64,000 bases of DNA from Crocinitomicaceae bacterium (lineage in GTDB: Bacteria; Bacteroidota; Bacteroidia; Flavobacteriales_D; Crocinitomicaceae). Location: assembly GCA_016708105.1 (NCBI GenBank), contig JADJGJ010000001.1, positions 930,001 through 994,000 on the forward strand. Reading direction: 5' to 3'. The first letter of the stretch is position 1. Each line of letters opens with the position of its first letter. The notes below the pieces were generated by a model. It had not been told where the DNA came from. It saw only the letters and a program-made list of their open reading frames with translations, and searched no databases. This document shows, piece by piece, positions 53,092 through 61,658 of the stretch. A program made the translations under genes and the position numbers.

Positions 53092-54381
53092 TTATCTGGT
53101 GATGATCACTTGTCCTTCGTATAATTCAAGTTCACCATTTGAATTTTTAAACTGAACTTTCCAAACGTAAGCTCCTTCTTCAGCGGGGCTGTTGTCAGTT
53201 ACATTAGTTCCATCCCAAGGTAAATTCACTTCATTAGTTTGATACATGAGTTTACCGGCTTTATCGTATATAACCATAGTGAAATCAACATCCATCAAGC
53301 GCAATGCTTCAGGAATGAAGTAGTCATTCATGTTATCTCCGTTAGGTGTGAACGCTGTTGGAGCTAACAAGTTATAATCATTTTTAATTTCGATATTTTT
53401 CTCAGTAGTTGAAGTACAGCCATACTCATTGGTAGCACTTAAAGAAACAACGTATGCTCCTTTTTTGCGGAACGTATATTCAAAACTGTTCTCAGTTGAT
53501 GTTTTTAATCCCTTGATATCCCAATTCCATGTTTCAGCAGATTCTGTAAGATTGATAAATGTTACAGTAGGAATCAGTTCATTTGATTTTTCCCAAGTAA
53601 ATGCAACGGCAGGTGTTGGATTAACCGTGATTTCTGTACTTGTTTTGGCCAATGTTTTATTTGTTCTGCCATCTTTCATTGCTAGAGTTACAGTATAAGT
53701 TCCGGCTTCAGCATAAACATGTTCAGACATTTTAGCTGCGCTGAATGATCCATCACCAAAATCCCACACATAAAGTGCAGACTGATTCATGTCTTCAGGA
53801 GTAAACAAAAATGCAGTACCTGCGCATGCATTCGTATTGCTAACATCAAAGCGCGCATTCACTTTTGAGGTCACAACATGATGCTCTATTACTTGTTGGT
53901 TGTCATCTGGATTTACCACGTGATGATTGCCCTGTGTTTCATCTGATGCAGTGTTGTCTTGAGAAGAATTTGCGTTGTGATTAGCTGATGTATTGTTGTT
54001 CTCAGAAGAACTTTGAGTGGTGTTATCTGATGAATGAATACCATCAGTTGCTAGGTGGTCAGTATTTGTACCGTTAGAATTTTCTGATGCGTTATTGTTG
54101 TCAGCATCAGATTGATGTTCAGGTAAGATATTACCGTTAGACTCTGGCTGAGTTGGAGTTTCGTTTTGAGTGAGCGTATTATTAATATCGTTTTGAGTAT
54201 CATCCTGAGCAATATAAACCGCCCCGGTGATAAGCACAACCGCCGCCGCTGAACCAATGATCCATTTCATTGCTCCGCCTTTGTTACCGAGTTGACCACT
54301 CACGTTAGCCCATACCTGAGCATCGTAAGGAGCCTCATAACTCTCAACCGCCTCTTTAATTATTTTATCAAATTTATCCAT
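53092..54381 (-). CDS. Membrane-anchored protein with cytoplasmic tail, PKD domains and gliding-motility C-terminal domain
   Basis: There is no Sec signal at the N-terminus. Residues 1-35 (DKFDKIIKEAVESYEAPYD) resemble the cytoplasmic tails of Bacteroidota anti-sigma-like proteins. TM helix about 37-58 follows. A Ser/Asn/Thr/His-rich linker (about 60-165) precedes two PKD domains (YVWDFGDGSFS; TWNWDIKG-type, about 175-250 and 255-335). The gliding-motility-type C-terminal domain ends the protein (APTAFTPNGDNMNDYF ... GAYVWKVQF). It starts 12 bp after the ECF sigma factor gene, so it may regulate that sigma factor. The combination with a sorting-like domain is unusual. Confidence 0.8.
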   Translation of the reverse strand: MDKFDKIIKEAVESYEAPYDAQVWANVSGQLGNKGGAMKWIIGSAAAVVLITGAVYIAQDDTQNDINNTLTQNETPTQPESNGNILPEHQSDADNNNASENSNGTNTDHLATDGIHSSDNTTQSSSENNNTSANHNANSSQDNTASDETQGNHHVVNPDDNQQVIEHHVVTSKVNARFDVSNTNACAGTAFLFTPEDMNQSALYVWDFGDGSFSAAKMSEHVYAEAGTYTVTLAMKDGRTNKTLAKTSTEITVNPTPAVAFTWEKSNELIPTVTFINLTESAETWNWDIKGLKTSTENSFEYTFRKKGAYVVSLSATNEYGCTSTTEKNIEIKNDYNLLAPTAFTPNGDNMNDYFIPEALRLMDVDFTMVIYDKAGKLMYQTNEVNLPWDGTNVTDNSPAEEGAYVWKVQFKNSNGELELYEGQVIITR

Positions 54382-54393
54382 CGCAGTGATGTA

Positions 54394-54957
54394 TTAATGT
54401 TCAAATTTTAAACTCAGTTCTTCTTTTAATTTCATTTTGGCTTTCGCCAGATTTGATTTAGACGTACCTTCAGAAATGCCCAGATATTCAGCAATTTCTT
54501 TATGACTCATCCCTTCAATCACATACAAGTTAAACACCGTGCGGTATGCCGGGGATAAAGCGCTTATAGCTTTGATAGCCGTTTCAGCTTTTATCTTGAC
54601 CTCCTGTTCGTCATCTTCAGCAAAGGGAACATCTTCCTCTATGTTTGAAATGCGCGAATCGTCTTCAATTGAAAATGGGTCACGTTTGTTTTTCCTGATC
54701 TGATCAATGGCAGTATTTATCATAATGCGTCTGATCCAACCTTCCAAAGAACCTTCAAAATTGTAAACGTCCAGTTTGTTGAAAATCTTGATGAACCCAT
54801 TCTGTACCATGTCCTGTGCCTCGTCTCTGTCTTTGGCATAGCGCATACATACCGCCATCATTTTCCCGTAGAAAAGTTTGAACAGTTGTTGCTGATACTT
54901 GCGTTTACCTTTTATGCAACCGTCAACAATGGTTCGTAAATCTTCGCTTGTTTCCAC
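54394..54957 (-). CDS. ECF-type RNA polymerase sigma factor (sigma-70 family)
   Basis: The 187 residues have region 2 (FKLFYGKMMAVCMRYAKDRDEAQDMVQNGFIKIF-type helix) and region 4 (LSPAYRTVFNLYVIEG, HKEIAEYLGISEGTSKSNL) with no region 3, typical of ECF sigma factors. It would redirect RNA polymerase to its own regulon. The downstream adhesin-like membrane protein is its probable anti-sigma partner. No ECF target promoter could be identified by eye. Confidence 0.87.
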   Translation of the reverse strand: METSEDLRTIVDGCIKGKRKYQQQLFKLFYGKMMAVCMRYAKDRDEAQDMVQNGFIKIFNKLDVYNFEGSLEGWIRRIMINTAIDQIRKNKRDPFSIEDDSRISNIEEDVPFAEDDEQEVKIKAETAIKAISALSPAYRTVFNLYVIEGMSHKEIAEYLGISEGTSKSNLAKAKMKLKEELSLKFEH

Positions 54958-55251
54958 TGGTTTTTACACTATAAAGACGTTGAGTTGTTTAACGGGTTGC
55001 CAGTTAACCTGAAAAAAAAGCATTTTTTTTGACTTCTCCCTGTTACAATTAACTGAAAAGTATTGTTATCACTGATTTTATGAGCAATATCATTCATGGC
55101 AATGAGGATTTGATTTTTTTTAAAAAATAGGGTGAACCCAGACAAAAATCAGTAAAAAAAACGGGCTTCGGTTCAAAATCTTTCTAAATTCGTGCCTGTC
55201 TCAGAAAAGAGTCTGAAATAATCATATTACTAACATTAAATAATAAATCCG

Positions 55252-56187
55252 ATGAAAATTACCGTTGTAGGAGCAGGAGCAGTAGGAGCAAGCTGCGCTG
55301 AATACCTTGCTATTAAAAACTTTGCCTCTGAAATTGTTTTGATTGATATTAAAGAAGGTTTTGCTGAAGGAAAAGCGATGGACCTTATGCAAACTGCATC
55401 ATTGCTTGGCTTTGATTCTAAAATTACCGGCACCACCAACGACTATTCTAAAACTGCCGGATCAGATGTAGCGGTGATTACTTCTGGTATTCCTCGTAAA
55501 CCGGGTATGACTCGTGAAGAACTGATTGGAATCAACGCCGGAATTGTAAAATCGGTGTGTGAAAATTTGATTAAACATTCTCCAAATGTGATTTTGATTG
55601 TGGTAAGTAATCCAATGGATACGATGGCTTACCTTGCACATAAAGCAACTGGTCTGCCTAAAAACAGAATCATTGGTATGGGTGGTGCATTAGATAGTGC
55701 ACGCTTTAAATATCGTTTGGCTGAAGCACTCGGTTGCCCGCAATCTGATGTTGACGGTATGGTAATTGGCGGTCACTCTGATACCGGTATGGTACCATTG
55801 ATTGAAAAAGCAGTTCGCAATAGCGTTCCTGTTACTGAATATCTCAGTGCTGAAAAACAAGCTTGGGTTGTTGAAGAAACAAAAGTAGGAGGTGCTACTT
55901 TGACAAAATTATTAGGGACTTCTGCTTGGTATGCGCCTGGTGCAGCCGTTACCGCAATGTGTCAGGCTATTGCTCTTGACTCTAAAAAAATGTTCCCTTG
56001 TTCAGCTATGCTTGATGGTGAATATGGTTTGAAAGATATTTCTTTAGGCGTGCCTTGTATCATTGGAAAAAACGGAATTGAAAAAATCGTTGAAATTAAA
56101 TTGTCTGATGCTGAAAAAGCAAAGGTTGCTGACAGTGCAAAAGGTGTTCGTGATGTAAACATGTTGCTTGATGCGGTTGCAAAATAA
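55252..56187 (+). CDS. mdh: Malate dehydrogenase (NAD-dependent)
   Basis: A TCA-cycle enzyme that oxidises malate to oxaloacetate. The 311-residue LDH-like protein has VVGAGAVGASCAEYL, the substrate arginine motif RKPGMTREEL, NPMDTMAY, the catalytic GGHSDTGMVPL and a family-typical length. It is a single-gene unit between its own upstream region and a strong terminator. Confidence 0.93.
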   Translation: MKITVVGAGAVGASCAEYLAIKNFASEIVLIDIKEGFAEGKAMDLMQTASLLGFDSKITGTTNDYSKTAGSDVAVITSGIPRKPGMTREELIGINAGIVKSVCENLIKHSPNVILIVVSNPMDTMAYLAHKATGLPKNRIIGMGGALDSARFKYRLAEALGCPQSDVDGMVIGGHSDTGMVPLIEKAVRNSVPVTEYLSAEKQAWVVEETKVGGATLTKLLGTSAWYAPGAAVTAMCQAIALDSKKMFPCSAMLDGEYGLKDISLGVPCIIGKNGIEKIVEIKLSDAEKAKVADSAKGVRDVNMLLDAVAK

Positions 56188-56207
56188 TTGATCAAATAGT
56201 TTAATTG

Positions 56208-56242
56208 GAAAAACGCTCTCAGATTTTGGGAGCGTTTTTTTT
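56208..56242 (+). terminator. Rho-independent terminator of mdh
   Basis: The stem AACGCTC (56212-56218) / GAGCGTT (56230-56236) with an 11-nt loop is followed by nine T residues. Confidence 0.85.
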
Positions 56243-56300
56243 TGATGATTGCTCTCATGAATTACCCTGTTACTTTCTCCCTTTTTTGTATTCAGGGTAT

Positions 56301-57203
56301 ATGCGATTTTTGTTTATTACCTCATTTGTCTTACTCATTTCATGTGCTCATCAAAACCAACATGGACAGTTGAGTAATTCTACATTCTATTTCAAAAAAG
56401 GTGGTTCTATAAAATATCATGACCACACATGGTTGCAGCCCTTTGAAAGAGATGAGCAAGTGACATTTTTAAAACAAAAAGCAGAGAGCAGAGAACCGTT
56501 GATTGTGCATACAATGGTACCGCTTTGTGATAATGCGCATCAAGGAATTGTTCCGGTGAGTCCTTCATTGGGTGATGGATTCAATCTGAAAACTAATTTG
56601 TATTGGGCAACACGTCACGGAATGAAAAAGTACTTTGAATTAAAGGATGAATGGATTAGTTTGAACTCAAATTTTATAGCCAACGATACCATTCTTGAAC
56701 GCGCAATTTTTAAACGAAGTTTTAATGGCTATTCTGAAGTTATTTTAATCTGTGATGCCTACCGAGGCGACCAAATGGATGCCTGCGTAAAGGATTATCT
56801 AAATAGTCTTGCCGGTTTTCACTCGGATTCTGTATTGATTGATTCAACATGGATTTTATGCGGTGATCAGGCAGACATGTTGGTCTTTAATGGTCATAAT
56901 GGATTGTACGAAGTTTATCCAGATACTATCTATGCACAACACACGCGTAAAAAAGATGCTGTGGTTTTAGCTTGTTCAAGTTACTGGGGTTTTACGCCAT
57001 TTATCCAAAACGCCAATTGTTATCCCTTGGTTACGACAAGTTCATCCATGTATCCGGGTGCAACAATTCTTGATTATATCATTGAAGCTTGGGTCCAATT
57101 TAAATCAGGAGAAGAAATACGTTTGGCAGCTGCCATGGCATATCATGAAATGAAAAATTGTGGATTGAATGCTGCAGATGGTTTGTTTGTTTCGGGGTGG
57201 TGA
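56301..57203 (+). CDS. Lipoprotein of unknown function
   Basis: From the ATG at 56301 the product begins with the lipoprotein signal RFLFITSFVLLISC and is about 300 residues. Its body (VHTMVPLCDNAHQGIVPVSP, LGDGFNLKTNLYWATRHG, ILICDAYRGDQM) resembles a recurring but unnamed Bacteroidota protein group. The open frame reaches back to 56205, but the extra 32 residues overlap the mdh terminator and are not credible. Function unknown. Confidence 0.6.
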   Translation: MRFLFITSFVLLISCAHQNQHGQLSNSTFYFKKGGSIKYHDHTWLQPFERDEQVTFLKQKAESREPLIVHTMVPLCDNAHQGIVPVSPSLGDGFNLKTNLYWATRHGMKKYFELKDEWISLNSNFIANDTILERAIFKRSFNGYSEVILICDAYRGDQMDACVKDYLNSLAGFHSDSVLIDSTWILCGDQADMLVFNGHNGLYEVYPDTIYAQHTRKKDAVVLACSSYWGFTPFIQNANCYPLVTTSSSMYPGATILDYIIEAWVQFKSGEEIRLAAAMAYHEMKNCGLNAADGLFVSGW

Positions 57204-57291
57204 ATGCTATATCCCTTCCCTCAACCTGTCTAGTAAAATTTGTGCTTTAGCGTCACTTTCTCAACATGATAAATTGTGAGAAGATGAGTTT

Positions 57292-57627
57292 TTATTGATT
57301 GTTGATTCCTTCTAGTTGCTTTAGTAGCATCGGTACATCCTTTTCAACAGTAGTCCATACAATCCAAATGTCCACATCAACATAATCGTGAATTAATTTG
57401 TCTCTCATGCCTGCCATGTCTGACCAAGGAACATCAGAATATCTTTTTTTAAATTCCGACGATAATTTTTTTGATGCTTCTCCGATTATTTCAAATTGTC
57501 TGATCACTGCATCTTGCGTAATTTCAGATTTTAGGAAACTTGATTGACTGTGTATTTCAGTATACGCAATAATCTTATGCAGGGCATGAAGTATGTGGTC
57601 AATAAAAATACTGTCGTCTTTTTTCAC
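57292..57627 (-). CDS. hepT: HepT-like ribonuclease toxin (HEPN family, DUF86)
   Basis: The 111-residue HEPN protein has the nuclease motif RDKLIHDYVDVD (R-x4-H). It overlaps the nucleotidyltransferase gene by 4 bp. In such modules the HEPN toxin cleaves RNA and is neutralised by AMP addition to a tyrosine near the HEPN motif by the MNT partner. The visible tyrosine next to His (HDY) fits that target. Confidence 0.8.
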   Translation of the reverse strand: MKKDDSIFIDHILHALHKIIAYTEIHSQSSFLKSEITQDAVIRQFEIIGEASKKLSSEFKKRYSDVPWSDMAGMRDKLIHDYVDVDIWIVWTTVEKDVPMLLKQLEGINNQ

Positions 57628-57908
57628 TCAAGAAGCATTTTTAAATCGCGCTGAACGTAGGCCTCAATTTTCTTATTGACAAGTGAACGATTTGTGACAA
57701 GATCAACTTTTCTTCCTAAAATCAAACTCAGCTCTCTTTCAAATTTAACTAGTTCAAGGAGGCCGATGTTGGTCTTAAAAGTCACTAGTATATCAACATC
57801 ACTTGTGTCATTGTAGTCACCTCGCGCAAAAGAACCAAATACACCAATCTTTGAGGCGTGATGACTTTTTAGGTAATCTACTATTTGCTGACTTTGAAAG
57901 CTGTTCAT
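57624..57908 (-). CDS. mntA: MntA-like nucleotidyltransferase antitoxin
   Basis: The 94-residue minimal nucleotidyltransferase has the active-site motif GSFARGDYNDTSDVDILV with the paired aspartates. It precedes the HepT gene with a 4-bp overlap. It is the likely antitoxin that adenylylates HepT. Confidence 0.82.
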   Translation of the reverse strand: MNSFQSQQIVDYLKSHHASKIGVFGSFARGDYNDTSDVDILVTFKTNIGLLELVKFERELSLILGRKVDLVTNRSLVNKKIEAYVQRDLKMLLE

Positions 57909-58024
57909 GCTCCAAATTTAAGATTTATTTAGGTAAAAATCAATTGTTAAAAGCTTACATCTCTACCGGTTCTTTTTTAGAATCATTTATTTATATAGAA
58001 TCTACGTCTTTTGCAATTTATTCT

Positions 58025-58064
58025 AATTACCATTATGCCGATACCCATCGGTATAATGGTAATT
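58025..58064 (+). repeat. 18-bp stem hairpin of unknown role
   Basis: The left arm 58025-58042 and right arm 58047-58064 pair over 18 bp, with only one G-T pair and a four-base loop. The two arms are too long and too perfect for chance. There is no T-run on either side, so terminator function is doubtful. It lies between mntA and the MarR gene. Confidence 0.6.
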
Positions 58065-58155
58065 GAAAACGTATCAGTTTTTGTAATTGTATTATGGATT
58101 CAATTGTTAAGACAAGAATCTATTTCAGAATAAAAAAAACTCAGACGAGATAAAA

Positions 58156-58608
58156 CTATATCCCCTCCCTCAACCTATCCAGCAAAACATTTACTTTGGC
58201 GGCCTCAGCTTCAGAGAGTTTATGCAGGCGTTTATCCATTTGCTTTTCCCAGGTATCAATTTCTTTGAGAAGTTGTAAACCTGCATTGGTGATGACAACA
58301 TCTTTTTGCCTGCGATCAGCAGCATTTTCACTGCGGGCTATCACTTTCTTTTGAACTAGCCGATCAATAATTCGGCTAACATCTGAATTGCGATCTATCA
58401 TTCGTTCTTTAATCAAACCAATGCTAGCCGGTTTTTGTTTTTGCCCACGTAGTATTCTTAACACATTATATTGCGCAGGGGTGATGTGGTAATCTTTGAT
58501 GGTTTGATGAAAACATTCGCCAAGGCGTGAACTGGTCAAAAAGAGGTTTACCGCCAGTTTATGAAATTCATTCCGGAATTTAGATTGCAGCTCGTCTTCA
58601 ATTTTCAT
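58156..58608 (-). CDS. MarR-family transcriptional regulator
   Basis: The 150-residue winged-helix regulator has the DNA-recognition region SDVSRIIDRLVQKKVIARSEN and a beta wing (ENAADRRQKDVVITNAG). It is the last gene of the doxX-yceI-OB-marR unit and may regulate that operon through the tandem repeats at 60071-60100. It starts 22 bp after the OB-fold gene. The inducer is not known. Confidence 0.86.
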   Translation of the reverse strand: MKIEDELQSKFRNEFHKLAVNLFLTSSRLGECFHQTIKDYHITPAQYNVLRILRGQKQKPASIGLIKERMIDRNSDVSRIIDRLVQKKVIARSENAADRRQKDVVITNAGLQLLKEIDTWEKQMDKRLHKLSEAEAAKVNVLLDRLREGI

Positions 58609-58630
58609 GAAACAAAAGTACAGATTTCAT

Positions 58631-59086
58631 TTAAAAGTAAGCTTGCTCCAAAACGGCATCTAAATATCGGTTGAGGTCTGCATCAAATTCAGCACCGGCG
58701 CTTACAACACCGGTTAGTTTTATTTTGTCTCCGGGTTTTAATGATTGTGCTTTTTCTTTTTGATCATCCATTAGTGTGAACCGGGCACCGGCTTCTTTTT
58801 TACCCTGAATAGTAATCACGGTTTCATTCAGCATATTATTTGTGATATGCTGAATGGTTCCACTCATGGTAACAATCTTTGAATCGCCATCATCTGCAAG
58901 GTATTTATTTTTTGCAGCTTTAGAATCTTCCAAAAATTCTGAAGTAAAATCATCTACATCAAATTCATCAAAAACCGGTGCAGTTTTCACATCACGATGT
59001 GGTTTAAACCATGTGTCTAATCCAATGCCTGCGCCAAGCAGCAGAACACAAAAAAAAGCGAGTAGGGGATACTTTATCTTATTCAT
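58631..59086 (-). CDS. OB-fold (tRNA_anti-like) envelope protein
   Basis: The 151-residue product has an N-terminal hydrophobic anchor (PLLAFFCVLLLGAGIGLDTWF) followed by an OB-fold-like segment (TMSGTIQHITNNMLNETVITI and LKPGDKIKLTGVVSAG). It resembles periplasmic tRNA_anti-like proteins. It overlaps the YceI gene by 8 bp. The function within the operon is unknown. Confidence 0.6.
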   Translation of the reverse strand: MNKIKYPLLAFFCVLLLGAGIGLDTWFKPHRDVKTAPVFDEFDVDDFTSEFLEDSKAAKNKYLADDGDSKIVTMSGTIQHITNNMLNETVITIQGKKEAGARFTLMDDQKEKAQSLKPGDKIKLTGVVSAGAEFDADLNRYLDAVLEQAYF

Positions 59087-59645
59087 AATTTACTTTTACT
59101 TCTACATCTAACATCTGTGAAATGGAGTCTGCTATATCAGTTACACCAAATAAAAATCTGTCGAGTATAAATTTTGCTGATGCTGATATTTTACCGTTTT
59201 CTACTACAATGGTAGCTTTTGTTTTTACTTCTTTTGTTACTCCTTTCATGGTAAGGTTGCCTTCAACTTGAATTGAGTAGCTACCGTTTTGATTGTATTG
59301 AATTTTGTCATGATTGAGAATGTTACCCACAAATTTGGCACGAGGAAATTCTTTGGAATTCATAACATCTTTTTCATTGAAATGCTTTTGCATCGTGGCA
59401 TTATCAAAGCGGAAACTTTGAATGCATGCAATGAAAATTATTTTCCCGGTGCTTGTGTCTAATTCACTTTCTACAGCATAGTTTTGAGCTAGCACCTCTT
59501 CCATTTCTGAATAGAAACTGATGTATCCTGTTTTTGTTCCTATTGCTTGTGCGTGACTGCTATTTTGTCCGACAACTATTAAAAATAGGGTAATCATAAA
59601 GATATTACCTGTTTTGTGACGAATCAACTCTAGAATCTTTTTCAT
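59079..59645 (-). CDS. YceI-family lipid-binding-like protein
   Basis: The 188 residues have a signal-like leader (IFMITLFLIVVGQNSSHAQ) and the YceI beta-barrel pattern: TGYISFYSEME, SFRFDNATMQKHFNEKDVMN, KEFPRAKFVG and GNLTMKGVTKEVKTKATI. YceI proteins bind isoprenoid or amide lipids in the periplasm. It is part of a doxX-yceI-OB-marR unit. Confidence 0.85.
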   Translation of the reverse strand: MKKILELIRHKTGNIFMITLFLIVVGQNSSHAQAIGTKTGYISFYSEMEEVLAQNYAVESELDTSTGKIIFIACIQSFRFDNATMQKHFNEKDVMNSKEFPRAKFVGNILNHDKIQYNQNGSYSIQVEGNLTMKGVTKEVKTKATIVVENGKISASAKFILDRFLFGVTDIADSISQMLDVEVKVNYE

Positions 59646-59665
59646 TTTAATTTACATTAGAAATT

Positions 59666-60046
59666 TTATTTATTGGCTTTTTTCGGTTTAATAAACCACT
59701 GGTTAATGCTAGCAACAATTGCTATGGCCAAGGGTGCAAAAAAAGGCTCGTCATGTGCCACATGAGTGTATACTGCACCCGCCATCATGCCAATTAACAT
59801 AAGTGTGGAAATACCTGAAATTTTTCTGATGAACAAGCCCAGTACAATGAGTATTTCAGCTATTGCTATCCATTGCATATACTCGGTTAAATTCCATTTT
59901 GCAAAATTTTCAACCAAGGTTTGATCTTTGCTTAATTTCATAAATGCGGCACCAAGCATCATCAGTGCCAGTATGCCTGCTATAACATAGTAAGACGCAA
60001 TTTGTATCCAATGAGGTTTAGTTATTTGTTTTGTTGTTGAAATCAT
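59666..60046 (-). CDS. DoxX-family membrane protein
   Basis: The ATG at 60046 (MISTTKQITKPHW) gives about 126 residues with four hydrophobic segments (ASYYVIAGILALMMLGAAFM, IAIAEILIVLGLFI and others). A longer frame begins at 60064, but the predicted transcription start (about 60056) falls after it. DoxX proteins are tied to thiol or oxidative stress metabolism. It is the first gene of the unit. Confidence 0.78.
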   Translation of the reverse strand: MISTTKQITKPHWIQIASYYVIAGILALMMLGAAFMKLSKDQTLVENFAKWNLTEYMQWIAIAEILIVLGLFIRKISGISTLMLIGMMAGAVYTHVAHDEPFFAPLAIAIVASINQWFIKPKKANK

Positions 60047-60061
60047 AATCCATTTTTTGTA

Positions 60062-60100
60062 CAAATATATGTTATAACAAATAAAGTTACAACAAATAAA
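60062..60100 (-). promoter_or_regulatory. Promoter and tandem-repeat operator of the doxX-yceI-marR unit
   Basis: On the minus strand TATATTTG (60069-60062) is a perfect -7 box. A TTTG (60096-60093) lies 23 bp away. Two adjacent 15-bp repeats, GTTATAACAAATAAA (60071-60085) and GTTACAACAAATAAA (60086-60100, one mismatch), overlap the promoter. The GTTATAAC core is palindromic. A likely site for the MarR product of the same operon. Confidence 0.6.
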
Positions 60101-60141
60101 TGATAATTTTTTTAATTTTGATGAATACTGAAGATTGATAA

Positions 60142-60630
60142 TTAAAGATTTTTCAATTCATCTGCAGACTTTAACACCTCATCTCGGAGTTTGTTTTTGT
60201 AGTCTGTGATTTTTTCCAATACATGTGGATTAGCACTGCCAATAATGCTGGCGGCAAGTATGCCGGCATTTTTACCACCGTTGAGTGCTACGGTTGCAAC
60301 CGGAATTCCGCCGGGCATTTGTAAAATAGACAAAATAGAATCCCAGCCATCAATTGAATTACTTGATTTTACCGGAACACCAATAACGGGCAGTGGGGTA
60401 AGAGAAGCGGTCATTCCCGGTAAATGAGCTGCGCCACCCGCCCCGGCAATAATGACTTTTAATCCGCGTGATACAGCGGTTTTGGCATATTCTACCATGC
60501 GTTCAGGAGTACGGTGTGCTGATACTACCGTGATTTCATAAGCTATTCCAAATTCTTTCAGTATCTCAGCTGCCGGCATTAAAACCGGTAAATCTGATTT
60601 ACTTCCCATGATGATTCCTACTTCTGCCAT
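60142..60630 (-). CDS. purE: N5-carboxyaminoimidazole ribonucleotide mutase
   Basis: Purine biosynthesis: it rearranges N5-CAIR to CAIR. The 162 residues have the PurE opening VGIIMGSKSDLPVL, SAHRTPER and AGGAAHLPGM. It pairs functionally with PurK, whose gene lies nearby, but an acyltransferase gene separates the two. Confidence 0.94.
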   Translation of the reverse strand: MAEVGIIMGSKSDLPVLMPAAEILKEFGIAYEITVVSAHRTPERMVEYAKTAVSRGLKVIIAGAGGAAHLPGMTASLTPLPVIGVPVKSSNSIDGWDSILSILQMPGGIPVATVALNGGKNAGILAASIIGSANPHVLEKITDYKNKLRDEVLKSADELKNL

Positions 60631-60650
60631 AATCTCATTTTACAACAAAT

Positions 60651-61658
60651 TTACTTTTTTGTTTCATTTCGCTTGTATTGAATAGATGCTGACCAACGTA
60701 AACAAGGTTTTTCAATGAGTTGATACAAGATAAATGCTCCAACCCAACTAATAGCTAATGCAAGTAAAAAATAAAGCCATGGGTAGTTTGACCAACTTGG
60801 TAATGATGAGGTGAAATATAAAAACCACCCACCTAATAAGCCATGGATCAAATAATAGGAATATGAGATTTTCCCGGTTGTTTTAAATAAAGTAAGCTTG
60901 CGAGGCAACCATAAAATCAAAACAAAACCTAAGATGCTCACAAATAAATCAGGCCATTGAAAATACCGGTACAAACAAAATAAAATGCTGAGTTGAATAA
61001 GTCCAGATATCCATTTATTTCCATTCTGCATCAAATAAAACACGTTGAATCCGGTGAGAAAATATGGCATGTTCACCAGGGCTGTATCTGTGTCTCTTGT
61101 TAGCATTCCGAGTAATAATAGGGCAGCGGATATCAATAAATAAAATCCGTTATTTTTCATCATGAAAGGGAAAAGAATACCAATAAGTAGATAAAATTGA
61201 ATTTCAACTTCAAGGGTAGCAAAAACAGGATTAATCCATCCCCATTCAGGAAAAAGATCTGCAAGAAAAAACACATTCACAATAACTTGCTTGAAATGGA
61301 TATCAAAATCAATATGCCAAATAAATTTACATAAGATAAAATTCATGCTGATAATTGCCAGTATGGTGATGAGATAGGGAGGATATAATCTACTCAATCT
61401 TTTTCCAAGATATCTGAAATAATCAGTGATTGCATAACCTGCCCGATGCAGGGCAAAAGGAATAATAAAACCAGAAACAATGTAAAACAACTCTACTCCT
61501 TGAGCCCCATGTATGGTAATGTTTCTCGCATCATCTGAGTTGATCAAAAAATTAGTGCCATTTGTGTAATGAGAGAAATGAAATACAGCAACTGACAAGG
61601 CCGCCAGCGCACGCACGGTTTCAATATGTCCAAGGTCACGCCCCGCTACTGATGACAC
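60651..61658 (-). CDS. Acyltransferase 3-family membrane protein
   Basis: An integral membrane acyltransferase of 335 residues that modifies envelope glycans or lipids. The start carries HIETVRALAALSVAVFHFSHY, and there are about ten hydrophobic segments, with the family motif region ending in LIEKPCLRW. Its start overlaps the end of purK by 23 bp. It lies between purE and purK, so it is probably co-transcribed with purine genes for no visible metabolic reason. Confidence 0.82.
   Translation of the reverse strand: MSSVAGRDLGHIETVRALAALSVAVFHFSHYTNGTNFLINSDDARNITIHGAQGVELFYIVSGFIIPFALHRAGYAITDYFRYLGKRLSRLYPPYLITILAIISMNFILCKFIWHIDFDIHFKQVIVNVFFLADLFPEWGWINPVFATLEVEIQFYLLIGILFPFMMKNNGFYLLISAALLLLGMLTRDTDTALVNMPYFLTGFNVFYLMQNGNKWISGLIQLSILFCLYRYFQWPDLFVSILGFVLILWLPRKLTLFKTTGKISYSYYLIHGLLGGWFLYFTSSLPSWSNYPWLYFLLALAISWVGAFILYQLIEKPCLRWSASIQYKRNETKK

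Noticed and set aside
56205..56300. Longer start of the lipoprotein
   Set aside because: It overlaps the mdh terminator and would hide a clear lipoprotein signal.
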